Counted from the first letter of the stretch, positions 21,410-30,600 are shown. The stretch is DNA of 40,668 nt from Alphaproteobacteria bacterium (GCA_021296375.1 JAGWAQ010000001.1:1-40668); one strand, 5' to 3'. Notes: generated by a model from the letters alone, not told the origin. Made by a program: numbers and translations.

Positions 21410-21964
21410 ATGGGAAAGCGCGGGCCAAAATCATCTCTCACCACCTTGCCTCATGACGTCAAGGCGCAGGTCGACCAGATGCTCAATAGCGGGGTGACGA
21501 TCCGCGAGCTGGTGAGTTATCTGCGTGAGGCCGGTGAGGAGCGCAGCCATGGCGCGGTCCAGCGGTTCACCGCCCAGGAACGCGCGATCAGGAAACGCCT
21601 GCACCAGAGCCGCGAGATGGCGGCGCGGGTGGTCAGTGAGCTGGGGTCAGCGGCGGCTCAGGGCAAGCAGGGCCGCCTGCTGGTGGAGCTGGTGCAAAAC
21701 CTGACCAATGAATACATGCGCAACATCTATGATGGCGCGGAAATGACGCCCGATGACATCCAGAAACTGGCGCGCGGCATCAAGGAGATGGCGATCGCGC
21801 TGCGCCATAGCCAGGACTTTGAGGATCGCGACGCGGTGATGGCAAAGGCGGCGGCGGCGGCGGCGTCAATCATCAAGGATCGCGCTGAAGGTGGCGGCGC
21901 TAATGCCATTGAGAATGGTGAGGATCTGCTTGCCGCGATCCGCAGCGCCATGGAGGACGGCTGA
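21410..21964 (+). CDS. Small terminase (gp27/DUF3486-like)
   Basis: The protein starts with a short basic segment (MGKRGPKSSLTTLPHDVKAQ) and a helix-turn-helix (GVTIRELVSYLREAGEERSH), followed by long helices. This matches DUF3486, the Mu gp27 family, held to be the small terminase subunit that recognises phage DNA for packaging. The stop overlaps the large-terminase start. Confidence 0.8.
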   Translation: MGKRGPKSSLTTLPHDVKAQVDQMLNSGVTIRELVSYLREAGEERSHGAVQRFTAQERAIRKRLHQSREMAARVVSELGSAAAQGKQGRLLVELVQNLTNEYMRNIYDGAEMTPDDIQKLARGIKEMAIALRHSQDFEDRDAVMAKAAAAAASIIKDRAEGGGANAIENGEDLLAAIRSAMEDG

Positions 21965-23547
21965 TGGCCAAATCCCCAAAGCCCCGCAAATCTGACATTG
22001 TCAAATGGGCCTTGCTGCCCTACCAATCCGCATGGGTCAAAGACAAATCCCCCGTCAAGGTCTGTGAGAAAGGCCGCCGCATCGGCATCAGCTGGGCGGA
22101 AGCCTATGACGACACGCTCTACGCCCTGGAAGGCGGCGGCAATGTCTACTACCAGACTTTCGCCGTTGATGCCGCCCGCGGCTTCATCAATGATTGCGAG
22201 TACTGGCTCAACGCTTTGCGGAACCTCAGCCTCACGGCGGTGGAGGTTGACCCGATCGATTATCTTCATGAAAACACCACCGCCGAAGAACAATTGAGCA
22301 TCAAGGCCTTCCGGATTGACCTGCCGAACGGGCGGGAGATCGTCGCCCTGACATCAAGCCCCCGCCAGTTCCGCTCCAAGGGTCGCCCCGGCGACCGCGC
22401 CGTGCTGGATGAAGCGGCGTTTATGAATGACATTGACGAGTCCATCAAGGCGGTGCTTGCCTTCACGATTTGGGGTGGCGGGGTGCGCGTGATTTCAACC
22501 CATGATGGCATTGACAACCCCTTTAATATTTTGATCGATGACATCAAACAGGGGTTAAAAAAATACAGCCACCACCGCATCCCCTTCTCGCAAGCCGAGG
22601 ATGACGGGCTGGTGGAGCGCGTCTGCCATGTCATTGAAAGCCATAAAACTGAAGCCGACCGCCGCCCTGTCGATGCCGCCATGATCGCCGCCAAATCGGA
22701 AGAGATCAGGGATATTTATGCCGACAACGCGGATGAGGAGCTGGAGTGCATCCCCCGCTCGCGCCTCGGCGCCTATTACGACGCCGTGCTGGTGCGGGCG
22801 GCGCGTCATCCTGATGCCGGCAACCCCGGGCTGGCGGATCCCGATTCGCTGGCCTGGGTCGGCATTGACCTGGCACGCAAACAGCACCAATGGGTTGCCT
22901 CTATTATTCAGGATCGTCAGGGCAAGACACGGCTGGTCGAAGAGGTCATCCTGCCCGACGCGCATATTGACGCGCAGGATCAGGCGGTGAGCGGCATCTT
23001 CACGCGCTATAATGTCGCGCAGGTTTTTGCGGATGAGATTGGACTCGGTGAAGGTTATATCGAAAACTGGAAGCGGATGCGCCCCGGCCAGCGCGTTAAT
23101 GAAGGCCGCGGCAATCAATGGGTGTCGTCGATTAACGGGCTGAAGATCACCGGCGTGCGCGCCCAGGGCGACCGGCGGTTTGAAATGGCGGATCGCCTGA
23201 AAGCCTATCTTGAAGCGGGGACGCTGGAGATCCCTGATGATCGCGAGCTGTTCAATGAGTTCAGCCTGTTCCGCACTGTCAAGTCACCGGCGGGATCGGT
23301 CACCCTGCAGACGCTGGAAAATCGCGCCGGTCACGGCGACCGCGTCTGGGCCTTGATCTTCGCGCTGGCCGCCAAGGACGACGGGCTGGTGGAAGCGGTG
23401 ATGGCATCAGGGCGGCTTGATTACGACGAGCTGATGGACCATAACCCTGACGCGGCGCGGGCCTTGATGATGGAGGCCTATAACAAACGCCGGATGACCC
23501 CCCAATTGCCGTATCAAAAACGATCCCGCGGAGGCGCGACATGGTAG
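21964..23547 (+). CDS. Large terminase subunit (Mu gp28-like)
   Basis: The 527-aa protein has a degenerate Walker A (CEKGRRIGIS, 34-43) and a Walker B AVLDE (146-150), then a nuclease half containing WVGIDLARKQ (about 298) and FADEIGLG as probable metal-binding acids. It should power headful packaging starting at the left phage end. It overlaps the small-terminase stop at its start and the portal gene by 7 nt at its end. Confidence 0.88.
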   Translation: MAKSPKPRKSDIVKWALLPYQSAWVKDKSPVKVCEKGRRIGISWAEAYDDTLYALEGGGNVYYQTFAVDAARGFINDCEYWLNALRNLSLTAVEVDPIDYLHENTTAEEQLSIKAFRIDLPNGREIVALTSSPRQFRSKGRPGDRAVLDEAAFMNDIDESIKAVLAFTIWGGGVRVISTHDGIDNPFNILIDDIKQGLKKYSHHRIPFSQAEDDGLVERVCHVIESHKTEADRRPVDAAMIAAKSEEIRDIYADNADEELECIPRSRLGAYYDAVLVRAARHPDAGNPGLADPDSLAWVGIDLARKQHQWVASIIQDRQGKTRLVEEVILPDAHIDAQDQAVSGIFTRYNVAQVFADEIGLGEGYIENWKRMRPGQRVNEGRGNQWVSSINGLKITGVRAQGDRRFEMADRLKAYLEAGTLEIPDDRELFNEFSLFRTVKSPAGSVTLQTLENRAGHGDRVWALIFALAAKDDGLVEAVMASGRLDYDELMDHNPDAARALMMEAYNKRRMTPQLPYQKRSRGGATW

Positions 23548-25046
23548 ATAAACCCCCCGTAACAAATTTGCCCGGAACAACCTTATCGGGGCTGGTCAGC
23601 CAGATGCCGCTCGACGATATCCTGCCTTCGACCAACACAAAAGCGGCGATCGCGGAAGCGGGTTACGGCAACCCCCGCTATGAACCCGGCTGGGCGCCGA
23701 TTGGCAGTGGCACGGGCGGCGGAAACTTCAGCCCGTTTTCAACCTCGCCTGCCCATATGCGGCGGATGGCGGAACACCTCTATCATTTCTCGCCGCTGGC
23801 ACGCGGCATGGTGGATGTCCCGCTCGCCTTCCAATTGGGGCGGCCGCTGCGCTGGCAGCATCCTGATGAAGACATGCTCGAGATGGTGGAGGCGTTCTGG
23901 ACGAGTGCCGGCAACAACATGGACATCCGCTTCCTTGAGTTGATGCGGCGGCTGGCGCTTGATGGTGAGCTGATCTTGACGCGGATCATCGATCCCATCA
24001 CCGGCATGGCGACCATCGGCACCCTGCCGCCCGACATGGTGACGGAAATCGAATGCGACCCGATGATGCCTGACCGTCCGGCGGTGCTGCACCGCAAGGG
24101 ATTCGGGCTTGAGCCGGACATGGCCTGGCGCGTCGCGGGCGAGGGCTGGTCGATCATGGCGCAAGCCCTGCGCGACGCGGCAACAGATGGTGAGGTGCAT
24201 TATTTCACCATCAACCGCACGCGCTCAACGCCGCGCGGCAGTGGTGATCTTGTGCCAATCATTGACTGGATCAGGGCTTATGAAAACGCCTTGTTCGAAG
24301 AGATTGAAAACTGGTCTGACCTCCGCAGTTTCATCTATTCTGTGCAGGTGGCGGGGGCTGATCAGGCGGAGCTGGACCAGTGGAAGAAGGCCATCGGCCG
24401 CCCCGACCCCGGCGAAATGCTGTTTCATAATGACCGCATCGAGCTGAAGGCCATCGCGCCGGCGCTCAATTCCTATGATTGGGCCAACGCGTCGCGGCAA
24501 TTCCGTAATCATATACTGACGCCGCGGGCCTTCCCCGAACACTGGTTCGGCGGCGGCGGTAATGTCAATCGCGCGACGGCGGCGGAGATGGACACGCCGG
24601 TTCTTAACATTCTGCAGGAACGGCGCAACACGATTATTGGAATCGCGAAGGAAGTGGTGATGGTGGAAATGCTGACGCGGCTTGAAGCGACGGGGATGAT
24701 GGCGGGGCGGCGCGCGGAATTGATGGAGGATCTGGCGGTCGACATGCAGCCCTTGACCCGGCCTGACGGCTCAAAGACGGCGGCGGCCTTTGCCTCCGGC
24801 GCGACGGCGGCGGCGCATCTTCATATGCAGGGGCTGCTGACCACCGATGGCGCGCTCAAGATCATTTCCTCTTACGCCGCCGACGCCGGGGTTGAGCTTG
24901 ACGCTGGCGAGGAATTGACGGCGGCGCTGGCCCGCGCTGAAGAAGAGCGGGCGGTGATGGCGGATGACGGGATGAGCGGCATCGGCGGCAGCCCTGATGA
25001 TGCCCGCACTGATGACAACAGGGGTGATGGTGATGCCGCGGCTTGA
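23541..25046 (+). CDS. Portal protein (gp29-like)
   Basis: The 501-aa protein lies between the large terminase and MuF genes, the portal position. It shows portal-type segments (HFSPLARGMVDVPLAFQLGR near 85-105 and HILTPRAFPEHWFGGGGNVN near 328-347) and an acidic Gly/Asp tail. Known portals are 12-subunit rings at one capsid vertex and the docking site of the terminase. Confidence 0.82.
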   Translation: MVDKPPVTNLPGTTLSGLVSQMPLDDILPSTNTKAAIAEAGYGNPRYEPGWAPIGSGTGGGNFSPFSTSPAHMRRMAEHLYHFSPLARGMVDVPLAFQLGRPLRWQHPDEDMLEMVEAFWTSAGNNMDIRFLELMRRLALDGELILTRIIDPITGMATIGTLPPDMVTEIECDPMMPDRPAVLHRKGFGLEPDMAWRVAGEGWSIMAQALRDAATDGEVHYFTINRTRSTPRGSGDLVPIIDWIRAYENALFEEIENWSDLRSFIYSVQVAGADQAELDQWKKAIGRPDPGEMLFHNDRIELKAIAPALNSYDWANASRQFRNHILTPRAFPEHWFGGGGNVNRATAAEMDTPVLNILQERRNTIIGIAKEVVMVEMLTRLEATGMMAGRRAELMEDLAVDMQPLTRPDGSKTAAAFASGATAAAHLHMQGLLTTDGALKIISSYAADAGVELDAGEELTAALARAEEERAVMADDGMSGIGGSPDDARTDDNRGDGDAAA

Positions 25047-25932
25047 CCCCCGCGAACGGGCGTTTCGCCAGACCCGTGAGGCGCAATTGCGCCGCATTGC
25101 CCGGCTTGATCGCCTGGTGGCGCGCGACGTCAGGCAGGCGTTTGACGAGGCGCGGGTGCGTATCCGCTCCGCCCTCGCCGGTGAAGACCTGAGCGATTTT
25201 GCGCAGGCGCGGCTGACCGCCCTGTTGCCGGAGATCGATCGTCAGGCCGCCGCGCTGGCGGGGGCCATGGCGGATCTGGCGGATGAGGCGGTGGCCACCG
25301 GCGCTGTCCTGGGCGCGGATATGGCGCGGGTGCCGCTGATGGCGGCAGGGGTGAGCGGCATCAGCTCGAGCCTGACGGCGGTCAGCGCAACGCAAATCGC
25401 CGGCATCAGGAATTTCACGACGGGCAAGATCCGCAATATCTCGAACAACCTGGCGCGGGAAATCGGGGATGAGCTGGCGCTGGCCCTGACCGGCGCCGTC
25501 AATCGCCAGCAGGTGCTGGGGTTCATCACGGCGCGGGTCACCGGCGGGATGCGGCGGGCGCAGACGATTGTCAATACCGAGCTTGGCCGCGCCTATTCGA
25601 CGGCGGCGCAGGACCGCCTGGCGGCGGCGGCGGAAGATGTGCCGGGGCTGAAGAAGCAATGGCGGCGGTCGGGCAAGCTGCGCTCGCGGCCGTCCCATGA
25701 CCGCATCGACGGGCAGGTGGTGGGGGTTGATGAAAAATTCCGCCTGAAAGCCGGGCTGGTCAAGCTCAATTACCCCCGCGATCCCGCTGGCCCGGCGGCG
25801 GAAACCATCAATTGCGGCTGCACCAGCCTGCCGTTTGTCGAAGACTGGGAGATGGCGGCACCAGGCGCCCAGCCCCTGAGCGACGATGACATCGCGCGGC
25901 TGAATACCGCGGGCGGACGCTGGCGGGTGTGA
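25033..25932 (+). CDS. MuF-like head morphogenesis protein
   Basis: The C-terminal half matches the Mu F-like family: VNTELGRAYSTAAQDRL, then SRPSHDRIDGQVVGVDEKF, YPRDPAGPAAETINCGCTSL. The N-terminal half is helical, probably the portal-contacting part. It is a minor head protein used in assembly. The start is placed at ATG 25033 with AGGGG 8 nt upstream; the frame is open back to 24997, inside the portal gene. Confidence 0.85.
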   Translation: MPRLDPRERAFRQTREAQLRRIARLDRLVARDVRQAFDEARVRIRSALAGEDLSDFAQARLTALLPEIDRQAAALAGAMADLADEAVATGAVLGADMARVPLMAAGVSGISSSLTAVSATQIAGIRNFTTGKIRNISNNLAREIGDELALALTGAVNRQQVLGFITARVTGGMRRAQTIVNTELGRAYSTAAQDRLAAAAEDVPGLKKQWRRSGKLRSRPSHDRIDGQVVGVDEKFRLKAGLVKLNYPRDPAGPAAETINCGCTSLPFVEDWEMAAPGAQPLSDDDIARLNTAGGRWRV

Positions 25933-25964
25933 CGCGAACAGAGCGGTGATGACATCTGAAATTT

Positions 25965-26008
25965 TGGCGAAATCGCCACGCCACCACCTGCCGTTTTTAT
26001 GGCAGGAT
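25965..26008 (+). promoter_or_regulatory. Late promoter 3 (capsid operon)
   Basis: The third identical copy of TGGCGAAATCGCCACGCCA begins at 25965, with CAGGAT at 26003-26008 at the same spacing as in the other two. CAGGAT is the weakest of the three -10 hexamers; TTTTAT at 25995 is an alternative. It provides extra transcription for the capsid gene, needed in hundreds of copies. Confidence 0.72.
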
Positions 26009-26040
26009 GAGAAAAATCAGAAATCTCCGAGGGGAAAACC

Positions 26041-26382
26041 ATGTCGATTCCAAAGGCACAGATTGAGAAAATCACGGCGCATCTGGCGGCGGAAGGCACC
26101 ACCGTCCAACATTCCACCCCGATTGAAAAGAAAGGGAAGCATGGCCGCAAAATCGCCAAGATGCAGACCACCGACGACATCATCACCCCTGATGATGTGC
26201 TGGCGGCGAACGGTCATCCTGATGGCGGCTGGACGCTGGTGACGGTTGACGGGCAGAAATTCCATGTTGCTGAAGGCGAGCTGGTCACTGCCGCGCCACC
26301 GCCACCACCACCACCACCGCCACCACCACCGCCTAAGGCACCCAAGGCACCCAAGGCACCCAAAACCGGGGGCAATAAGTAA
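26041..26382 (+). CDS. Small protein with polyproline tail, 113 aa
   Basis: Not recognised. Residues 1-83 form a compact domain (KIAKMQTTDDIITPDDVLAA; GGWTLVTVDGQKFHVAEGEL). Then come 13 consecutive prolines and several KAP repeats. It is the first gene after late promoter 3, with GAGGGG 7 nt before the ATG. The proline run would form a rigid helix and needs EF-P for smooth translation. It may be a scaffold, linker or decoration protein. The stop overlaps the capsid gene's ATG (TAATG). Confidence 0.75.
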   Translation: MSIPKAQIEKITAHLAAEGTTVQHSTPIEKKGKHGRKIAKMQTTDDIITPDDVLAANGHPDGGWTLVTVDGQKFHVAEGELVTAAPPPPPPPPPPPPPKAPKAPKAPKTGGNK

Positions 26383-28772
26383 TGAAAACCCTGCTGGAAA
26401 TGCTGATGGAATATTCCGACGGCGCGATCATCGGCCGTGACGCGCTGGCGGAAGCCTGGACCAGTGGTGATCTTGACCAGCTGCGTGACGCCTTGCGTGA
26501 CGCCATCAAGACAACCGAAGGGATGGGTGACGACAGCTGGGTGAACATCGAAGCGATCTTCAGCGATACCGTCATCTTCATCGATGACCTTGATTACATC
26601 CAGTACGACTGGTCCCAGGGCGCGGATGGCGCGATTGTCCTCAGCAACAAGACCAAGGTCATGAAGACCTGGTCTGAAGTGGCGGAAGCCGCGGCGGTGG
26701 ACGCCGGGTTGATTTGCGAAGCGGCGGAAAAGGATGATGCCCTCCATGTCCGCGTCATCAAGGCCGGGGCGTCAGCGGCGTCAGGGGTCTATTACCCCGC
26801 CGAAGAATTGAGGCGGCTGGCGGAAGCCAATGCCGGCAACACCTGGCCTGTCTACGCCGGGTCTGATGAGGACCACCGCAAACGCCCCGGCACCGGCGCT
26901 GACGTGCGCCAGACCATCGGCTGGATCGAAGGCATCAGCTATATCGCCGAGGCCGCGAAAGGCGGGCCTGCCGTTTTCGGGGTCATGCGCTTGCTGGAAC
27001 CCGCCGAAGGGCTGGGCAAAAAGATCATGACCGCTGTGTCCAAAGGCATGCCCGGGCTGTTCGGGCTCAGCATCACCGGGGCGGCGGGGCAGTTCAAGCC
27101 GCGTCACGAGCCCGGCCGCAAGCTGGCCGAAGCCCATAATATAAACATCCAATCCGTTGACATCGTCGCGCGGCCCACCGCCGGCGGGGCTATCCTTAAC
27201 CTGGCGGAAGCCGCCATGCCCGAAGGAGGGGCAGACCCTATGACCAAAGAACAGATCATCGCCGCGCTGGTGGAGAAAGGTTACGCCAAGGCGGCGATCG
27301 CCCATCTTGGTGAAGATGCCCTCACCACCATGCTGACCAACACCCCTGCCGCGGATCCCGCACCGGACGCACCGGTCGCACCGGCTGCCGATCCCGCACC
27401 GGCTGCCGATCCCGCACCGGCCGCGCCGGCTGCTGACGCGGCGGCTATTGCCGAAGCGGCGAAAAAGCAGGTCGCCGAAGCCATGGCACTTGCGGGCGCG
27501 CAGATGGCGGCCAATGATCGCGTCCACCGGTCGGATATTCCCGCCGCCACACGGGACCGCCTGCTTGAGCGGGTGAGCGGCATGACGGATCCGGCGCAGC
27601 TGACGGAAGCGGCGGTCACCAGCCTGATCGAGGCGGAGCGGAGCTACCTGGCGGAGGCCGGCGGCACCGCAGGTGGCATCCCCGATTTTAAACTGCCGTC
27701 GGTCAAGGTAACGGATAACGCCAACATGCTGACGGAAGCGGCGGTGGCCATGCTCGACCCCGGCCACAAGGACCATGGCCTCGCCATGCGTGAGCTGGGG
27801 GGGCTGAAGGGGCTTTACCTGAAAACCACTGGTGACAGATTGCTGAGCGGGTTCAGCCGCAAGCATATTGTTGAAGCGGCGGTCAGCTCCTCGACCTTTG
27901 ATCAGATCCTCGGGGACAGCATCCACCGCGTCTTGATGATGCGCTATGATTTCATGATGCAGACGACGCGCTGGAACGAGCTGGTGAGCAGCACCCGCGC
28001 GATCATGGATTTCAAGGATCACCGATTCAGTAATGTCGGTGGATACGGCACGATTCCTGATGTCAATGAAGGCGCCAGCTATAACGACCTGACCCACCCC
28101 ACGGAGTGGGAAGCCAACTTTGCCGTAAGCAAGCGCGGCGGCGTCATCCCCGTCACCTTCGAGATGATCCGTAACGATGACATGGCCCTGCTTCAGCGGC
28201 TGATCGAAAAGGCGGCGGAAGCCTGTGTCTTCACCCTCAATGATTTTGTTTTTGGTTTGGTGACGCAATCGAGCGGCAACATCTATGATGGCGCGGTGCT
28301 GTATTCCGCCACCCGTGGCAACCTTGGCACCACGGCGTTTTCCAAAGCGGCCTTCCGCACGGCGGATATCGCCCTGCGCAAGCAGCAGGAGTTGAGCAGC
28401 ACACGTCCGCTCAACATGCCGACCAAGAAAATTATCTGTTCCATTGACCTGGAGCCGACCATTCTGGACGCGCAACAGCGCGGCACGGAAAACGACCCTG
28501 ACACCGACACGTCACGGATGCGGGCGGTCGATGTCGTTCCTTGGGAGGGCATGACCGATGAAAATGACTGGTACCAGCTGGCCGACCCCATGCGATGCCC
28601 CGGGATTGAGGTCGGTTTCCTTGATGGCAAGAAGGAGCCAGAGGTGATCAACCGTGACAATGTCATGGAAGGCCCGGCGTTCACCAATGACCAAATGGAG
28701 TTCAAGCTGCGTCATATTTATGGCGGCACCGTTTCCGACTGGCGGTCAATGCGGGCCAACAGACCAGCTTAA
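26382..28772 (+). CDS. Protease-scaffold-major capsid fusion
   Basis: This 796-aa protein joins three parts. Residues about 118-275 resemble a phage prohead protease, with candidate catalytic H165 (DEDHRKRP), S230 (LFGLSITG) and D260 (QSVDIVARP). Residues 287-430 are an Ala/Pro linker with repeated AADPAP units and coiled-coil-like helices, a probable scaffold or delta domain. Residues about 490-796 are the major capsid part, with an E-loop-like segment and a final VSDWRSMRANRPA. A strong internal ribosome site precedes an in-frame ATG at 27240 (residue 287), so a shorter scaffold-capsid product is likely. The N-terminal 110 residues are extra. In most phages these are separate genes. Confidence 0.85.
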   Translation: MKTLLEMLMEYSDGAIIGRDALAEAWTSGDLDQLRDALRDAIKTTEGMGDDSWVNIEAIFSDTVIFIDDLDYIQYDWSQGADGAIVLSNKTKVMKTWSEVAEAAAVDAGLICEAAEKDDALHVRVIKAGASAASGVYYPAEELRRLAEANAGNTWPVYAGSDEDHRKRPGTGADVRQTIGWIEGISYIAEAAKGGPAVFGVMRLLEPAEGLGKKIMTAVSKGMPGLFGLSITGAAGQFKPRHEPGRKLAEAHNINIQSVDIVARPTAGGAILNLAEAAMPEGGADPMTKEQIIAALVEKGYAKAAIAHLGEDALTTMLTNTPAADPAPDAPVAPAADPAPAADPAPAAPAADAAAIAEAAKKQVAEAMALAGAQMAANDRVHRSDIPAATRDRLLERVSGMTDPAQLTEAAVTSLIEAERSYLAEAGGTAGGIPDFKLPSVKVTDNANMLTEAAVAMLDPGHKDHGLAMRELGGLKGLYLKTTGDRLLSGFSRKHIVEAAVSSSTFDQILGDSIHRVLMMRYDFMMQTTRWNELVSSTRAIMDFKDHRFSNVGGYGTIPDVNEGASYNDLTHPTEWEANFAVSKRGGVIPVTFEMIRNDDMALLQRLIEKAAEACVFTLNDFVFGLVTQSSGNIYDGAVLYSATRGNLGTTAFSKAAFRTADIALRKQQELSSTRPLNMPTKKIICSIDLEPTILDAQQRGTENDPDTDTSRMRAVDVVPWEGMTDENDWYQLADPMRCPGIEVGFLDGKKEPEVINRDNVMEGPAFTNDQMEFKLRHIYGGTVSDWRSMRANRPA
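27222..27242 (+). promoter_or_regulatory. Internal ribosome site and start in capsid gene
   Basis: GAAGGAGGGG lies 8-10 nt before an in-frame ATG (27240-27242) followed by ACCAAAGAACAG. Translation from here gives MTKEQIIAAL and the 510-aa scaffold-capsid part without the protease. This is like lambda, where the scaffold Nu3 starts inside the protease gene C. Confidence 0.65.
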
Positions 28773-28794
28773 CGGGTTGCCCATAAGTTGGGTT

Positions 28795-28861
28795 GAAAGG
28801 GCCAGCATCTGCCCGGCTTCATCTTGATGAGGTCAACGACAGATGGCGGCCCTTTCTTTTT
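28795..28861 (+). terminator. Terminator between capsid and tail genes
   Basis: GAAAGGGCC (28795-28803) and GGCCCTTTC (28848-28856) pair perfectly, CATCTG/CAGATG (28806-28811, 28840-28845) extends the stem, and TTTTT follows. It would end most capsid transcripts, with read-through or a weak promoter supplying the tail genes. No fourth late element is seen before 28897. Confidence 0.75.
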
Positions 28862-28896
28862 AACCGCCGCTTGAGGGATGATTAAGGATCGTTTGA

Positions 28897-29604
28897 ATGA
28901 GCTTTGCCACCTCCAAAACACAAGTGCTGCGCCGCACCGGATTCACCGGCGCCGATATCCCTGCCGATGACGTCATGGAAGCGGCGATCGCGGCGGCGGT
29001 GGATTTTTACAGCCAGCACAAGCCCCATATTGATTTTGCCGACATCACCGTGGTTGAGGGCGAAGAGCAGGCCTTGCCTGACGGCTGGGTCTACGGGGTC
29101 TGGCAACTCGTCACGGCGGAAAGCCACAACCCGTCTTCGGATTATGAGGGCGGCTGTGACTTGCCCGCCGCCACGGTCGAGCTGCGGGCGGAGGGGCCGG
29201 TGCTGATCCCTGACCCTGATGTTTACCTCGGCGTTGATGATGACCTGCGCATCACCTTTTCCCGCCCTCATGTTTTTGCCCCCGATGATTCTGAAGGCGA
29301 TGCCGAGGCCAACACCCTGCCCGTGACGGCAGAGGAAGGGGTGATCTGGTACGCCGGGTCTGTCCTGCTGGAATCGCGTGCCGCCGCTCTTTCCAACAAT
29401 CTGGACACGGCCCTGGCGACAGCCGGCAGTGTTGCCACCACCAGTCGGGCGACGGCCTATGCCAAGCGCGCCCAGAGGGCGCGGGAGCTGGCGCTGGAGG
29501 CCTGGCAGATCAAGAACAAAACGCCGGTGGCGGCGGCGCGGTCATCACGCGAAGATCGCCGTGACGTGTTCCGCTATCGCGGCAAGCGCGGGGGATGGGT
29601 ATGA
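28897..29604 (+). CDS. Head-tail connector, probable
   Basis: The position directly after the capsid gene and the helical pattern (SKTQVLRRTGFTGADIPADD; VMEAAIAAAVDFYSQH) fit a head-tail adaptor of the gp6/gp15 type, which caps the portal. The C terminus is basic. AAGGA precedes the ATG. The family was not confirmed. Confidence 0.65.
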   Translation: MSFATSKTQVLRRTGFTGADIPADDVMEAAIAAAVDFYSQHKPHIDFADITVVEGEEQALPDGWVYGVWQLVTAESHNPSSDYEGGCDLPAATVELRAEGPVLIPDPDVYLGVDDDLRITFSRPHVFAPDDSEGDAEANTLPVTAEEGVIWYAGSVLLESRAAALSNNLDTALATAGSVATTSRATAYAKRAQRARELALEAWQIKNKTPVAAARSSREDRRDVFRYRGKRGGWV

Positions 29605-30110
29605 CCAATATCCGCATTCATCATGACGAGCTGACGCGATTCAGCGACGCCCTTGAGCGCATGCCTGACCGGCTCACCGCCGAGATGGTGACCGGCGTTA
29701 ATGAGATGCTTTTGCTCGGCCAGCGCGAGACCCAGGAGCGGACGCCGACGGCGACAGGATTGACCCGCAATTCCATCATTGCCGACGCGCCGGTGGTCAC
29801 CACTGGTGGCGGGGTTGAGGGCCGCTGGGGATCCGCCGCCCCGCATATCGAGCCGCTGGAGGAAGGGTCGCGCCCCCACATGCCGCCGATCGCGCCGATC
29901 CAGCAATGGGTGGTGCAGAAGCTCGGCATCAGCGAGCCGACCCATGCCCGCGCGGTGGCCTGGGCAGTGGCCACCAAGATCAAGCGCGAGGGCACTCGCG
30001 GGCAGTTCATGTTCCGTGATGCCACCACGGCCATCAGCGCGGCGGTCCAGCGTCGGCTGGGGCTGGCGGTCGCCCGCACCATTCAGTTTATGGAGGCGCA
30101 GGATGGCTAA
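29601..30110 (+). CDS. HK97 gp10-like neck protein
   Basis: The protein has the signature of the HK97 gp10-like tail completion/neck family: TPTATGLTRNSIIADAPVV, then SAAPHIEPLEEGSRPH. It would join head and tail. The ATG at 29601 overlaps the previous stop (ATGA). Confidence 0.75.
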   Translation: MTNIRIHHDELTRFSDALERMPDRLTAEMVTGVNEMLLLGQRETQERTPTATGLTRNSIIADAPVVTTGGGVEGRWGSAAPHIEPLEEGSRPHMPPIAPIQQWVVQKLGISEPTHARAVAWAVATKIKREGTRGQFMFRDATTAISAAVQRRLGLAVARTIQFMEAQDG

Positions 30111-30600
30111 TATCAACGCCATTGCCGAAGCGGTGGCGGCGCGGATCGCCACGGTGGATGACGCCGGCCAGTCCCTGCGCGCGGCGTTCATCAGCCGTGA
30201 TTACAACGCGATGATTAATGCCATGAAGACCGGCGATGAGCTGCGGGCCTGGCTTATTCAGGCGACGGGCATTCGCACCACCTCGTCCTCAACACGGCGG
30301 GCGCTGGTCGAGATCACCTGGACCTTGATGCACATCGCCCAGATCAATGCCGGTGATCCTGTCCAGTCCCGTGTTGATTTTGAGGCGCGGGTTGAGGCGG
30401 TGCGGCTGGCCTTCGCGGCGCAACCTGAGCTTGCCATGACGGAGGCGGATGGCCGCGTCACCGACATCACCCCTACCGGAGGCACGCCATGGGGAATGCA
30501 GGTGCTGCGGATGGAAGACGCACAATTCTACAATATCGACAGTCATGTTGCCGACTGTGTTTTAACCCCGCGGGTCATCGAAGACCTGCCGCCAGCTTGA
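30103..30600 (+). CDS. Tail terminator-type protein, probable
   Basis: A 165-aa protein between the gp10-like neck gene and the tail tube gene, where the tail terminator is normally found. It is mostly helical at the start and beta-rich later (IRTTSSSTRRALVEITWTLM). GGAGG lies before the ATG at 30103; the track ORF extends further upstream but inside the neck gene. The assignment is from synteny. Confidence 0.6.
   Translation: MANINAIAEAVAARIATVDDAGQSLRAAFISRDYNAMINAMKTGDELRAWLIQATGIRTTSSSTRRALVEITWTLMHIAQINAGDPVQSRVDFEARVEAVRLAFAAQPELAMTEADGRVTDITPTGGTPWGMQVLRMEDAQFYNIDSHVADCVLTPRVIEDLPPA

Noticed and set aside
26781-28475. Minus-strand ORF of 564 aa
   Set aside because: Shadow of the capsid fusion gene; composition is typical of antisense frames (His/Arg/Gly-rich).
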